From Methylobacterium pseudosasicola (GTDB lineage: Bacteria; Pseudomonadota; Alphaproteobacteria; Rhizobiales; Beijerinckiaceae), in NCBI RefSeq assembly GCF_900114535.1, contig NZ_FOTK01000041.1, positions 1 to 53,059 of the forward strand: a stretch of DNA of 53,059 nt, read 5' to 3'. Below the pieces are notes generated by a model, which saw nothing but the letters and a program-made list of their open reading frames with translations, did no database searches and had not been told where the DNA came from. A program made the position numbers and the translations under genes. Below, piece by piece: positions 16,737 to 23,558 of the stretch; position 1 is the first letter of the stretch; every line of letters begins with the position of its first letter.

Positions 16737-17582
16737 TCAGGCGCGGTGGCCGTTGATGCTGTCGTGCTCGTGGTCGAGGCTGGCGGGGTCGATGCCGGAG
16801 ACGTTGGCGGCGCTGAGCAGCAGGTTCGCCCAAGCGCCCCCCGTATCCTTCCAGGGGTAGCGGCCGATCACGCGGACTAGCGCGGCCATGCCCTCAGGCG
16901 TGGTGGCGACGTGCTGGCCAATCTCGCGGTTCAGGTCCCGGAACTCGTCTTCCGCGACACGGCGAGCCTTCTCAAGGCGCCGTCGATCGGTGGCGGTCTC
17001 GACAACCTCCACCCGAGCGTCGAAGGCATCGGCGATCGGCAGCATGGCCTTCCAGCGCCGGATCCGGCCCGGCGTCTTGCCACCCTGCCCCAGCATCGGG
17101 ACCGCGCGGGCTATGGCGATGCGCAGCGCCTCGCCGGTCCAGGCCTGCTCGGTATGGCTCTCCTCGGTTCCCCAATCGAGGGCGACGTGTCGGAGGTTCA
17201 CACCGAGGAGCGTCGGCCAGCGCCAGCCGCCGAGCACCTGAAACCGCTCGTCGTGGGTCGAGAACAGTTCCGGCGGGCAGGTCTTGATGACGGCGTAGAC
17301 CTGCCGGTAGGCGATGCCCCATGCCTCCATCGCCTCGTCCTGCGCGGCACGGGCTCGCAGCCATCGCTCGCCGAGGGCCACTAGTTCGGCGTCGGGGTGC
17401 GGCAGAGCAGGCGCTGACACCGCGGGAGCGGCAATCGCCGGCAGCGGCACGGCCGCCGCGATAGAGCCGGCCACGACGGTGCGACGGCTCAGGCTCGCTC
17501 GCAGATCGGCGGCGCGCTCCCGAAGGCTCGGGCGCTCGGCATCGCGTCGGATCAGGTTCTTGAGGGAGCTACGGAGGGACAT
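16737..17582 (-). CDS. hypothetical protein with TAT-like N-terminus
   Basis: 281 residues. It begins MSLRSSLKNLIRRDAERPSL, the same N-terminal motif as its neighbour, followed by SLSRRTVVAGSIAAAVPLPAIAAP, which looks like a twin-arginine type signal with hydrophobic core and an Ala-x-Ala cleavage site; whether it is exported despite the long n-region is uncertain. The mature part is helical (WLRARAAQDEAMEAWGIAYRQV, RRLEKARRVAEDEFRDL). No enzyme motif found. Confidence 0.65.
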   Translation of the reverse strand: MSLRSSLKNLIRRDAERPSLRERAADLRASLSRRTVVAGSIAAAVPLPAIAAPAVSAPALPHPDAELVALGERWLRARAAQDEAMEAWGIAYRQVYAVIKTCPPELFSTHDERFQVLGGWRWPTLLGVNLRHVALDWGTEESHTEQAWTGEALRIAIARAVPMLGQGGKTPGRIRRWKAMLPIADAFDARVEVVETATDRRRLEKARRVAEDEFRDLNREIGQHVATTPEGMAALVRVIGRYPWKDTGGAWANLLLSAANVSGIDPASLDHEHDSINGHRA

Positions 17583-17638
17583 CGCGGGATCCTCGGGTGA
17601 GGGGCGCGGGCGACCGGCCCGCTCGGGTGCGGGTCGGG

Positions 17639-17923
17639 TCAGAGCAGGGTGGCAAGGCCGGTGAGCACCATGCCGCCGCCGATGATGAAGGCCGCGGCCA
17701 GCAGCTCGCCGGCGGCATCGAGGAAGCGCGGGGACCGGCTGTGTGCGGTGTCCGGGCGGACGGGCATCACGGCCTGCCAGGGCTCGATCTCGCCCGGGAC
17801 CGGCTCGTTCGGCAGGTTGAGGTAGCGGGGATCGACCGGGAACCGGCGGCGGGCCATGCCGGTGGCGGCCGTGCTACGGACCGGGACGGGCTGGCTGAAA
17901 TCGGGAATGCGGGCGTGCGTCAT
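17639..17923 (-). CDS. small C-terminally anchored membrane protein
   Basis: 94 residues. The N-terminal 70 residues are polar and Pro/Arg-rich; the C-terminus FLDAAGELLAAAFIIGGGMVLTGLATLL is one membrane helix at the very end, so it is a tail-anchored protein with its bulk in the cytosol. No family recognised. It lies 56 bases upstream of the TAT-like gene on the same strand. Confidence 0.6.
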   Translation of the reverse strand: MTHARIPDFSQPVPVRSTAATGMARRRFPVDPRYLNLPNEPVPGEIEPWQAVMPVRPDTAHSRSPRFLDAAGELLAAAFIIGGGMVLTGLATLL

Positions 17924-18013
17924 CGTTCGGGCTCCGGTGAGGGCTCGTGGCGGTGAGTCGGTGGTGGAGGGGTGCGCCGTGGCGGCGCGGGTCAGGCCGG
18001 CGCGGTCAGGGGA

Positions 18014-18310
18014 TCAGTGCGCGGCGGCGGTGCGGGCCATCTTGGCGGCCTGCCAGGCGGCCTTGAGGGCGGTGGACAGGGCGGCGGTGCGGGTGAGGCC
18101 GTAGCGCTCCTGCAGGCCGGTGGCGGCGATAGCGGCGGCGGTCATGATCGCGGAGCGGTCGAACTTGCCGGCGACGACGAGGGGGCGGCGCTGGAAGCGA
18201 GCGAAGCCCTGGACCTGGGCGCGGGCGCTGAGCAGGCCGGCGGGGATCTTCGGCCGGCTGTTGTGGCCGGCGCGGTCGATGGTGTTCCAGGAGACGGTGC
18301 GGCGGGACAT
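18014..18310 (-). CDS. hypothetical protein, divergent from XRE regulator
   Basis: 98 residues from MSRRTVSWNTIDRAG. An earlier ATG at 18346 would place the start inside an operator-like repeat, so the ATG at 18310 is preferred. The first 60 residues are basic with FARFQRRPLVVAGKFDRSAIM, the C-terminal third is an Ala-rich helix (ALSTALKAAWQAAKMARTAAAH). No family recognised. It is transcribed away from the XRE-family gene at 18423 and probably controlled by it. Confidence 0.6.
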   Translation of the reverse strand: MSRRTVSWNTIDRAGHNSRPKIPAGLLSARAQVQGFARFQRRPLVVAGKFDRSAIMTAAAIAATGLQERYGLTRTAALSTALKAAWQAAKMARTAAAH

Positions 18311-18327
18311 TGCGGCCTCAGAAGCAA

Positions 18328-18399
18328 CCTTGTGCTTGAGACGCAATCTAGGTGGTAAGGATGCGCCTTGTCAACAGCCTTGTGCCTCAGCTACAATCT
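18328..18399. promoter_or_regulatory. two direct-repeat operator-like boxes between divergent genes
   Basis: Two 21-base copies, 18328-18348 and 18379-18399, each beginning CTTGTGC and ending CAATCT, agree at 16 of 21 positions and are spaced 51 bases start to start, close to five helical turns. They lie in the promoter region shared by the minus-strand gene (start 18310) and the plus-strand XRE regulator (start 18423). Binding by that regulator is inferred. Confidence 0.5.
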
Positions 18400-18422
18400 T
18401 CGGGCTCAACAAGGTTGGATCC

Positions 18423-18674
18423 GTGGTCGCTTCGCTGTCTCCTCGCCTATGTCGCGCTGGGCGCTCGTTCCTCGGCTGGGAACAAGCGAACCTCGCAGAA
18501 GCCTCGGGCGTCTCGAAATCCACCATCGGAGCGTTCGAGCGTCGCGAGGAAAGCGCACGCCTAACCACGATGAACAACCGGGCGCTGGTCGAAGCCTTCG
18601 AGGCTGCCGGCCTGGAGTTCATCCCCGAGAACGGTGGCGGGGCCGGGATCCGGTTCCGGGAGCGGAAGGTGTAG
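18423..18674 (+). CDS. XRE/Cro-type helix-turn-helix regulator
   Basis: 83 residues with a GTG start at 18423 (V-V-A-S-L-S-P-R-L-C-R-A-G-R). LCRAGRSFLGWEQANLAEASGVSKSTIGAFERREE is a canonical XRE HTH, and the C-terminus LVEAFEAAGLEFIPENGGGAGIRFRE is the typical tail of this short rhizobial/Methylobacterium regulator family. Likely autoregulatory repressor of the divergent gene at 18014-18310 through the duplicated boxes between them. A tail-only remnant of a related gene lies at 19984-20067. Confidence 0.85.
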   Translation: MVASLSPRLCRAGRSFLGWEQANLAEASGVSKSTIGAFERREESARLTTMNNRALVEAFEAAGLEFIPENGGGAGIRFRERKV

Positions 18675-18761
18675 GCACTGGAGCAAGCAGGCCGTACCAC
18701 CGACCACCTGACGGCGAAGGGCCATCTAAAATGGCCAACCCACATGCGGAGTATGTAGGCC

Positions 18762-18992
18762 GTGAAGCACATCTACACCTTCGCCGAGGTCGACGGTTCG
18801 CGGCTGGCTGCCACGGCAGACCGTGACGGAGCGAACCTGCCTGGCAGCCCGCAGCTGTGGCGGCGCTTGGATAAGCTCGAAATCGAGGAAATGGCCAGCA
18901 ACCCCGGCATCGCCGCGATGGGCAACGCCGAGGAGATCCTGGGCGACGTCCGGGAGCATGGCCTCTACCTCACCGCAAGCAGACCGGCCTGA
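18762..18992 (+). CDS. small hypothetical protein
   Basis: 76 residues: MKHIYTFAEVDGSRLAATAD, then a helical acidic part (WRRLDKLEIEEMASNPGIAAMGNAEEILGDV). It looks like a soluble alpha/beta protein. It follows the XRE gene by 87 bases on the same strand. No function can be assigned. Confidence 0.55.
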   Translation: MKHIYTFAEVDGSRLAATADRDGANLPGSPQLWRRLDKLEIEEMASNPGIAAMGNAEEILGDVREHGLYLTASRPA

Positions 18993-19130
18993 CTTATGAT
19001 CGCCGGCCAGATGCTACGTGCGACACTACGAGGATCCAGAAAGCGCGAACTGATACCCTTGCTGAGCACTTGATTACCAAAGGCGGCCTCCCACGAGGCT
19101 GATGTCCGTTGGCAAGCACGGAGTGGCCAG

Positions 19131-19220
19131 ATGCGAGCCATCCTCATTGCTGCGGTAGTAGCGATCGCGATTGTCACCGTCTTGGTCCTCGGTGGACTGA
19201 CGGGTCGCGGCATCGGCTGA
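19131..19220 (+). CDS. 29-residue single-helix membrane peptide
   Basis: MRAILIAAVVAIAIVTVLVL followed by GGLTGRGIG: one membrane helix with almost no soluble part. The ATG at 19131 follows GGAGTGG, a usable ribosome-binding site. Codon choice is GC-rich at third positions as in neighbouring genes. Such micro-proteins are common in Methylobacterium-like genomes and are usually missed by annotation because of length. Confidence 0.45.
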   Translation: MRAILIAAVVAIAIVTVLVLGGLTGRGIG

Positions 19221-19342
19221 TCTTTGGCTCCTGTGGCCTGGCGATCACGCAAATTCTGAATTGACGAAACCTTAACTTTTGCCGCTAGCGACCGATCCCG
19301 GTCTATGGGCAACGATGGATGCGCTTCTGCGGGCCTCCTTCG

Positions 19343-19447
19343 ATGCCGATCCCTCTGTACGACCGCCTGCATCGCTACATCGTGGTAGCATTGCTGTGCG
19401 GCGGCCTGGCGATGATGGGAGCGGCCTGGATGTGGGACGCAATGTAA
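19343..19447 (+). CDS. 34-residue membrane peptide
   Basis: Reads MPIPLYDRLHRYIVVALLCG then GLAMMGAAWMWDAM. A short polar N-terminus is followed by one membrane helix. It is followed 39 bases later by another small membrane protein (19487-19636). No known family; a role in the envelope is possible. Confidence 0.4.
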   Translation: MPIPLYDRLHRYIVVALLCGGLAMMGAAWMWDAM

Positions 19448-19486
19448 TGAGCCAGCACAACAGTCAGGGCCGATAGGGCAGCTGAG

Positions 19487-19636
19487 GTGAAGTCGCCGAT
19501 CACGACGGGCTTAGGCGTCTTCATCGTGGCTGCGGTTTCCTCGAACGTGCTGGACCAGCTCGGAGTCGAGAATGCTCCATTATTGGTCGTGGCGGCTGGG
19601 CTCATAGCCATCGGGGCCGTCATGATGCTCAAATGA
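19487..19636 (+). CDS. 49-residue two-helix membrane protein
   Basis: GTG start, V-K-S-P-I-T-T-G. Two hydrophobic segments (GLGVFIVAAVSSNVL and APLLVVAAGLIAIGAVMML) separated by DQLGVEN form a probable membrane hairpin. A perfect inverted repeat begins immediately after the stop codon, as expected for a terminator. An opposite-strand frame over the same bases (19375-19632) is judged a shadow. Confidence 0.45.
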   Translation: MKSPITTGLGVFIVAAVSSNVLDQLGVENAPLLVVAAGLIAIGAVMMLK

Positions 19637-19672
19637 CGCCTTTGGCGCCCTATAGAAAAGGCGCCAAAGGCG
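19637..19672. terminator. perfect 13-bp inverted repeat
   Basis: CGCCTTTGGCGCC, 10-base loop CTATAGAAAA, GGCGCCAAAGGCG. It starts at the base after the stop codon of the gene at 19487-19636. No T-run follows, so it is a terminator-like hairpin or a dyad protein-binding site. Confidence 0.55.
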
Positions 19673-19712
19673 TGACGGTCGAAGCCGAGCTCAGGCGCTC
19701 TATGTCGTCTAC

Positions 19713-19988
19713 ATGCCTATGCTCGGCCTCACGCTCCCACTCCGCATCTGCATCCTTGATGACGCGGCCTGCGTCGAGGATGCCAATGGCCGACGCACCG
19801 GGTTCGTGGCTTGGTCAGATGGTAGTGTCGGCGATGGCGATGAGCCGTTCACACGCGCCGAGGCTATCGAGCAGGTCCGCCTCATCGCAAGCGCCTGGGC
19901 CAACGCGCTGGTCAGCGGAGGCACACTGGATACTGGCCCCGCTCCCGAACCGGGTGCCGCAGCTGCCGAGCCCTCACCGGAAGACTGA
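19713..19988 (+). CDS. small hypothetical protein
   Basis: 91 residues: MPMLGLTLPLRICILDDAACVEDA, then GFVAWSDGSVGDGDEPFTRAEAIEQVRLIASAWANAL and a Pro/Ala/Glu-rich tail. Residues 1-70 look like a compact alpha/beta protein; the tail may be extended by fusion with the DNA next to the XRE remnant. No family recognised. Confidence 0.5.
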   Translation: MPMLGLTLPLRICILDDAACVEDANGRRTGFVAWSDGSVGDGDEPFTRAEAIEQVRLIASAWANALVSGGTLDTGPAPEPGAAAAEPSPED

Positions 19989-20067
19989 GACTGCCCTCGA
20001 AGCCGCCGGCGTCATCTTCATTGAGGAGAACGGCGAGGGGCCGGGCGTGCGGCTGAGGAAGGCCTAG
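19984..20067 (+). pseudogene. C-terminal remnant of an XRE-family regulator
   Basis: The last 27 codons before the TAG at 20065 read ETALEAAGVIFIEENGEGPG then VRLRKA, the characteristic C-terminus of the short XRE regulators exemplified by the gene at 18423-18674. No HTH part precedes it in any frame, so only the tail of the gene remains, joined to the end of the preceding gene. Confidence 0.65.
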
Positions 20068-20176
20068 AGATCTCGCTTGATCTGCTTGCCCACCTTTCTT
20101 GGCAGAGTGACCACAATCAGGCATAAAAACTGGGCAGGGCCTAGGCAGGGACTAGGCCGGGACATGCGGTTCGCAG

Positions 20177-21139
20177 ATGCGGATACATTTTCCGAACAGC
20201 GCCAATCTCCAGAACATCACTGGTTTCATAAGTGGCGTCAGTTTCGAAGAGCCAGCGGTGCTGAATTTCAGCATGCACCCAAAGTGGGTGGCAGTGCATC
20301 CGGTAGTCCTCTCCCTAACCGCGTGCGCTGCTGCTAAGGTGCGGCAAGCTGGCGGGACGATTTCTGGCAAAGCGGAAGACGTACCCACTCTTCCGTACAT
20401 GATAAGAATGGGATTGTTCAACTATCTTCCCATCGATCCAATTCGGGAAATCCGACAACACGAAGAAAGCGGTCGATTCATACCAATAACACAGATCCGA
20501 AATTCTGATGAACTTCGAACGGCTATCACGAACCTAGTACCCTTGCTGCACGCTCCGAGCTCTGTCGCAGATCCGATAAAATATGTCTTCTCGGAAATGG
20601 TTAGAAATGCTTTAGAGCATTCCCGTTCAGAAGTTGGCGTTTTCGTCTGTGCGCAGTACTATCGGGAAAGCAAAAAAATCTCAATTGGTATCGCGGATGC
20701 TGGTATAGGTGTCCCCAGTGCTATGGCGAGGCACCATAAATTTGATTCCCCTGCAGAAGCTATCAGGCTTGCTCTTCAGCCCGGCATCACAGGAACGACA
20801 AGCCGTATCGGCGGAAACGAATTCAATGCCGGTGCTGGCCTATTCTTCACCAAATCCATTGCCACATTATCCAGAAACAGATTTTTGCTATACAGCAGAA
20901 GCAGCATGTTCAGACTGATGCAAACTCGAATGCGGCATAAGCCGGCGCTGGAAGTCGATCCGATCCACGATCCGCACAAATTTGTACAAGCTCCTGATTG
21001 GGATGGTACCGTCGTAGGTATCGACCTCAACATCGAGCAAGGAGTTGAGTTCTCGTATCTGCTTGATCAGATAAGAGAGGCATACTCTTTGGATGTTAAA
21101 TCTAAGAAAGACTATTCTAAAAGGATCCGTTTCTCATGA
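20177..21139 (+). CDS. GHKL-type ATP-binding protein paired with a STAS-like protein
   Basis: 320 residues. N-terminal ~120 residues contain HPKWVAVHPVVLSLTACAAAKV, suggestive of a STAS-like or regulatory part. Residues about 130-250 hold GHKL ATPase motifs: N-box SEMVRNALEHS, G1 box IADAGIGVP and G2-like NAGAGLFFTKSI. No phospho-accepting His region is present, so it is not a standard histidine kinase; anti-sigma-factor-like kinase or conflict-system ATPase roles are possible. The start is ambiguous (ATG 20177). The stop overlaps the start of the next gene (ATGA), indicating translational coupling. The gene is markedly AT-richer than its surroundings, which suggests recent transfer. Confidence 0.8.
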   Translation: MRIHFPNSANLQNITGFISGVSFEEPAVLNFSMHPKWVAVHPVVLSLTACAAAKVRQAGGTISGKAEDVPTLPYMIRMGLFNYLPIDPIREIRQHEESGRFIPITQIRNSDELRTAITNLVPLLHAPSSVADPIKYVFSEMVRNALEHSRSEVGVFVCAQYYRESKKISIGIADAGIGVPSAMARHHKFDSPAEAIRLALQPGITGTTSRIGGNEFNAGAGLFFTKSIATLSRNRFLLYSRSSMFRLMQTRMRHKPALEVDPIHDPHKFVQAPDWDGTVVGIDLNIEQGVEFSYLLDQIREAYSLDVKSKKDYSKRIRFS

Positions 21140-21438
21140 TAAATCTGAATATATTCGAAATAGTTGGCTCCTTTGGTGAGGACAAAGATGCTGCGGCCCG
21201 TTTAAGGGAGGCCGTTATAAAGCCAACAATACAAGGGAAAGAAGAAATTATCATCGATTTCCTAGGAGTGACCCTTGTCACTCAATCTTTTATTCACGCG
21301 CTTATAAGCGACGTTCTCCGTACAAATGGCGAAGACGCCCTGGACTTTATGGATTTCAAGAATTGCGACGCCGTCGTAAAGGGCATTATATCGACCGTCA
21401 TCCAGTATTCCTTGGATACAATGGACGCACAGATATAG
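21136..21438 (+). CDS. STAS-like DUF4325 protein
   Basis: 100 residues: MINLNIFEIVGSFGEDKDAAARLREAV, then EEIIIDFLGVTLVTQSFIHALISDVL. The strand-helix pattern IIIDFLGVTLVTQSF is the hallmark of DUF4325, a STAS-related domain. In classical partner switching, STAS antagonists bind GHKL anti-sigma kinases; the coupled ATPase gene upstream is therefore a likely direct partner. Both genes share low GC content. No sigma factor or effector gene is adjacent, so the output of the pair is unknown. Confidence 0.8.
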   Translation: MINLNIFEIVGSFGEDKDAAARLREAVIKPTIQGKEEIIIDFLGVTLVTQSFIHALISDVLRTNGEDALDFMDFKNCDAVVKGIISTVIQYSLDTMDAQI

Positions 21439-21504
21439 TTTGCTCAATAGGCGCTCTCCGCCAGCCATGTTGCCGACGTCCGAGGATCAGCTATCTTCGC
21501 CCCC

Positions 21505-21622
21505 ATGCGCACAGCCCTCGCCGCCCTCGCTTTCGTCGTCGCTGCCGGTGGGGCGCAGGCGCGGCCAGGATCAATGTCTCTTCACAAGCCGTAAACGGGC
21601 CGATGGTATCACGGGACTGTGA
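21505..21622 (+). pseudogene. frameshifted small secreted protein
   Basis: MRTALAALAFVVAAGGAQA is a good signal peptide, but the frame ends after 29 residues (21594). In another frame the same DNA continues as QCLFTSRKRADGITGL and stops at 21622, which resembles the start of the mature part of small Cys-containing secreted proteins of this group. The rest is missing. A single frameshift plus truncation explains the pattern; a genuine 29-residue peptide is the alternative. Confidence 0.35.
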
Positions 21623-21648
21623 GCCTTGATCGGCGCAGGATCCGCGTG

Positions 21649-21813
21649 ATGCGTCAGCTGCTGCAGCGCTTCGTCCGCGACGAGAACGGCGCTACGGCGA
21701 TCGAGTACGGCATGATCGCTGCCCTGATCGCCGTCGTCATTATCGCCTCGCTGCGGCTCGTAGGTTCGCGGCTCGGCGCTAAGTTCAGCGCGATCTCCGG
21801 CAACCTGAACTAG
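21649..21813 (+). CDS. Flp/Fap-type pilin
   Basis: 54 residues: MRQLLQRFVRDENGATAIEYGMIAALIAVV and onward. The ENGATAIEYG(M)IAALIAV motif is the processing and assembly signature of type IVb Flp pilins; the prepilin peptidase cuts after the Gly and the following Glu-Tyr stretch drives polymerisation. Flp pili mediate adhesion through the Tad secretion machine. No tad/cpa genes lie nearby, so this is an orphan pilin gene served by a machine encoded elsewhere. Confidence 0.9.
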   Translation: MRQLLQRFVRDENGATAIEYGMIAALIAVVIIASLRLVGSRLGAKFSAISGNLN

Positions 21814-21868
21814 CGGGCGTATCAGCCGGGCGTGACGAGAGGATCGCCTAACAGTACATCGGTAATCG

Positions 21869-22108
21869 ATGCACAAGCTCGCGCCCAACAGCCTGTACCG
21901 TCTCCGCAACTTGGCGGCGACCGGCCCCCGCTTCTATCAAATCAGCGTCTATATGCGGCGCCTTGAGACGCTCGGGCTGGTCGTGGCCACCGGTCGAGCG
22001 AACCCGGCGGAAGACAGCGTCGAGTACGAGATCACGGCAGCGGGGCGCCAGGAGTTGGTTGAACGCTACGGGGCATCGTGGTCGGGGCCTGCCGAGGATG
22101 AGGGCTAG
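21869..22108 (+). CDS. winged-helix-like small protein
   Basis: 79 residues. LYRLRNLAATGPRFYQISVYMRRLETLGLVVATGR and VEYEITAAGRQELVERYG resemble a minimal winged helix of the type found at the C-terminal of PadR/MarR-like regulators (recognition helix, then a beta wing with EYEITAAG). It is short for a regulator and may need a partner. Sits 55 bases after the pilin gene on the same strand. Confidence 0.6.
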   Translation: MHKLAPNSLYRLRNLAATGPRFYQISVYMRRLETLGLVVATGRANPAEDSVEYEITAAGRQELVERYGASWSGPAEDEG

Positions 22109-22170
22109 CCGCCCACCGCCTCTGAGCATGGTGCTCGCCGTCGCGGACATCGAGCCGACTTCACCTCGGT

Positions 22171-22353
22171 TCAAGCGTCAGCCATCGGCACGTCGGGGCC
22201 ATCTTCGTTCGGCGTGCCGTCATAACCATCCACCCACGCTTGTCGCTCGGGTGAGTCCGCCGGATAGGGGCAGCTGTCCTTTGGTAGGCCGATCACCCGC
22301 GCATGCGCTCCCTCGGCGATCGGTCCCAAGATGGAAGGCTGGCGCGTGTCCAT
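22171..22353 (-). CDS. Rmf/CrpP-fold small protein
   Basis: 60 residues from MDTRQPSILGPIAEG. AEGAHARVIGLPKDSCPYPA then RQAWVDGYDG follows the ribosome modulation factor pattern (G-x-A-x-x-G ... CPY ... R-x-x-W-x-x-GY). Rmf in gammaproteobacteria dimerises 70S ribosomes in stationary phase; relatives of the CrpP type have other proposed roles. Which applies here is not clear from sequence. The Gly-Asp-rich tail is divergent. Next upstream is a small gene on the same strand, 10 bases away. Confidence 0.75.
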   Translation of the reverse strand: MDTRQPSILGPIAEGAHARVIGLPKDSCPYPADSPERQAWVDGYDGTPNEDGPDVPMADA

Positions 22354-22363
22354 GTGGCTGACC

Positions 22364-22582
22364 TCAGGCTGACCGGCGCCGCTCGTTTCGCCAACCTGCG
22401 ACGGCGGCGGTGCGGGCTTCGAAAGCCTGGCGCAACCGCGTTCCAGGCTCGCCCTGACGCTCTGTCCCGAAACCGTAGAGCAGTACGCCATCCGGCCCAA
22501 AGGCCCGCCGCATCTCGGCACGCCACAACCGATCCGTGACGGCGAGCATGCTTTCGGTCTGCACGAGGCGAGCAGGATCCAT
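22364..22582 (-). CDS. small hypothetical protein upstream of Rmf-like gene
   Basis: 72 residues from MDPARLVQTESMLAVTDRLW. Helical, with WRAEMRRAFGPDGVLLYGFG in the middle and an Arg-rich tail. The longer frame up to 22735 is Cys/Arg-rich and unlikely. It is separated from the Rmf-like gene by 10 bases and is probably co-transcribed with it. The 293 bases beyond its start (22583-22875) show no convincing gene. Confidence 0.55.
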   Translation of the reverse strand: MDPARLVQTESMLAVTDRLWRAEMRRAFGPDGVLLYGFGTERQGEPGTRLRQAFEARTAAVAGWRNERRRSA

Positions 22583-22875
22583 ATTGAGTCTCCCTGGCCA
22601 CGAAATGCAGCAACAACGCCGCCAAACGAAGCTGGCTCCAGCTTGACACTTCCCGGAAGCGGTGTGGCGGGCCGCCACAGCCCAGAACTCATGGCCGCAG
22701 AGCTCATTCGCGTGCACAGCAGCTTCTCGGATCATGACTTTGCCCGCCTAGGGGCGCCCCCTCTGGAGAAGGGCTCATCTGCGCGAGCTGAAAGGGACGC
22801 CAACTCAGGGTGCAGAGGCCGGCATTGAGTAGCAATGACGGTCCAGATCGAAGGACCCTTGGTTATCACGTTGCC

Positions 22876-23220
22876 TTAATTCCGGCGGTCAACCCGCCTC
22901 AGATTGCGCTCTTGCTTGTCTCGTGACGGTATCCTCGAAGCGTCGTTCCCAGCTTCAGGAGGGTCAAGGGACGTCATCTCGGTAAGCGGCTTGGTGAGAA
23001 AGGCGTGGGGCGACATGGAATATCGCGTCTCCCAGTTGTGCATGGGAGCAAGGCCAGGAAAGAGCTTGTTCAGGCAGAGGTAGACCAGCGCCGCACAGAG
23101 CAGGATCGCTGCAGCCACCCACATGATGGCGAGCATCGACAAAACCGTCAGGTGATCCGCGACTAGAAGCGCCCTCTTAGAAGAAGCGGCGGCTGGAGAA
23201 AGCGGTCGTATCGAGCGCAT
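22876..23220 (-). CDS. single-pass membrane protein
   Basis: 114 residues from MRSIRPLSPAAASSKRALL (longer frame to 23331 unlikely). VLSMLAIMWVAAAILLCAALVYLCL is one strong membrane helix near residue 45, followed by a polar C-terminal domain of about 50 residues (NWETRYSMSPHAFLTKPLTEM). No family recognised. Upstream DNA (23221-23300) is AT-rich and likely contains the promoter. Confidence 0.6.
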   Translation of the reverse strand: MRSIRPLSPAAASSKRALLVADHLTVLSMLAIMWVAAAILLCAALVYLCLNKLFPGLAPMHNWETRYSMSPHAFLTKPLTEMTSLDPPEAGNDASRIPSRDKQERNLRRVDRRN

Positions 23221-23390
23221 GACTTGGCACTCCATCAATATACTATAACCTTCATAATATATCATCTGTAACATGCGCACCAGATGCGTAGTATTTGACG
23301 CTGAGAATTCAAATTGCATCTTTCGACGCAATCATCGGCCTCGACCCATAACCCGCCCGCGTTCATTCGAATGGAGTGTTCTGGCCTCCC

Positions 23391-23558
23391 TCAGCGGAGG
23401 CGGCTGGCCACGTAGACGATCATGTGACCAAGCTCGACTAGGGTCGCCCAACTACCAAACATGATCCACACGACGTTGGCGACCAAGCCGACGGCAAGGA
23501 TGACCAACGCCAGCTCCCGGCGCAGCATCTCCCATTGCCGCGTGCTCCAGATCGTCAT
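23391..23558 (-). CDS. 55-residue membrane protein
   Basis: Begins MTIWSTRQWEMLRRELALVI and continues LAVGLVANVVWIMFGSWATLVEL, ending IVYVASRLR. An ideal ribosome-binding site (TAGGAGGCGGCG) precedes the ATG at 23558. One membrane helix (LALVILAVGLVANVVWIMFG) and a possibly amphipathic second. No known family, but the strong translation signal makes it convincing. Confidence 0.6.
   Translation of the reverse strand: MTIWSTRQWEMLRRELALVILAVGLVANVVWIMFGSWATLVELGHMIVYVASRLR

Noticed and set aside
18120..18674. A 184-residue frame containing the XRE domain
   Set aside because: Its first 100 residues run through the opposite-strand gene and the operator boxes; the GTG at 18423 gives the family's normal length.
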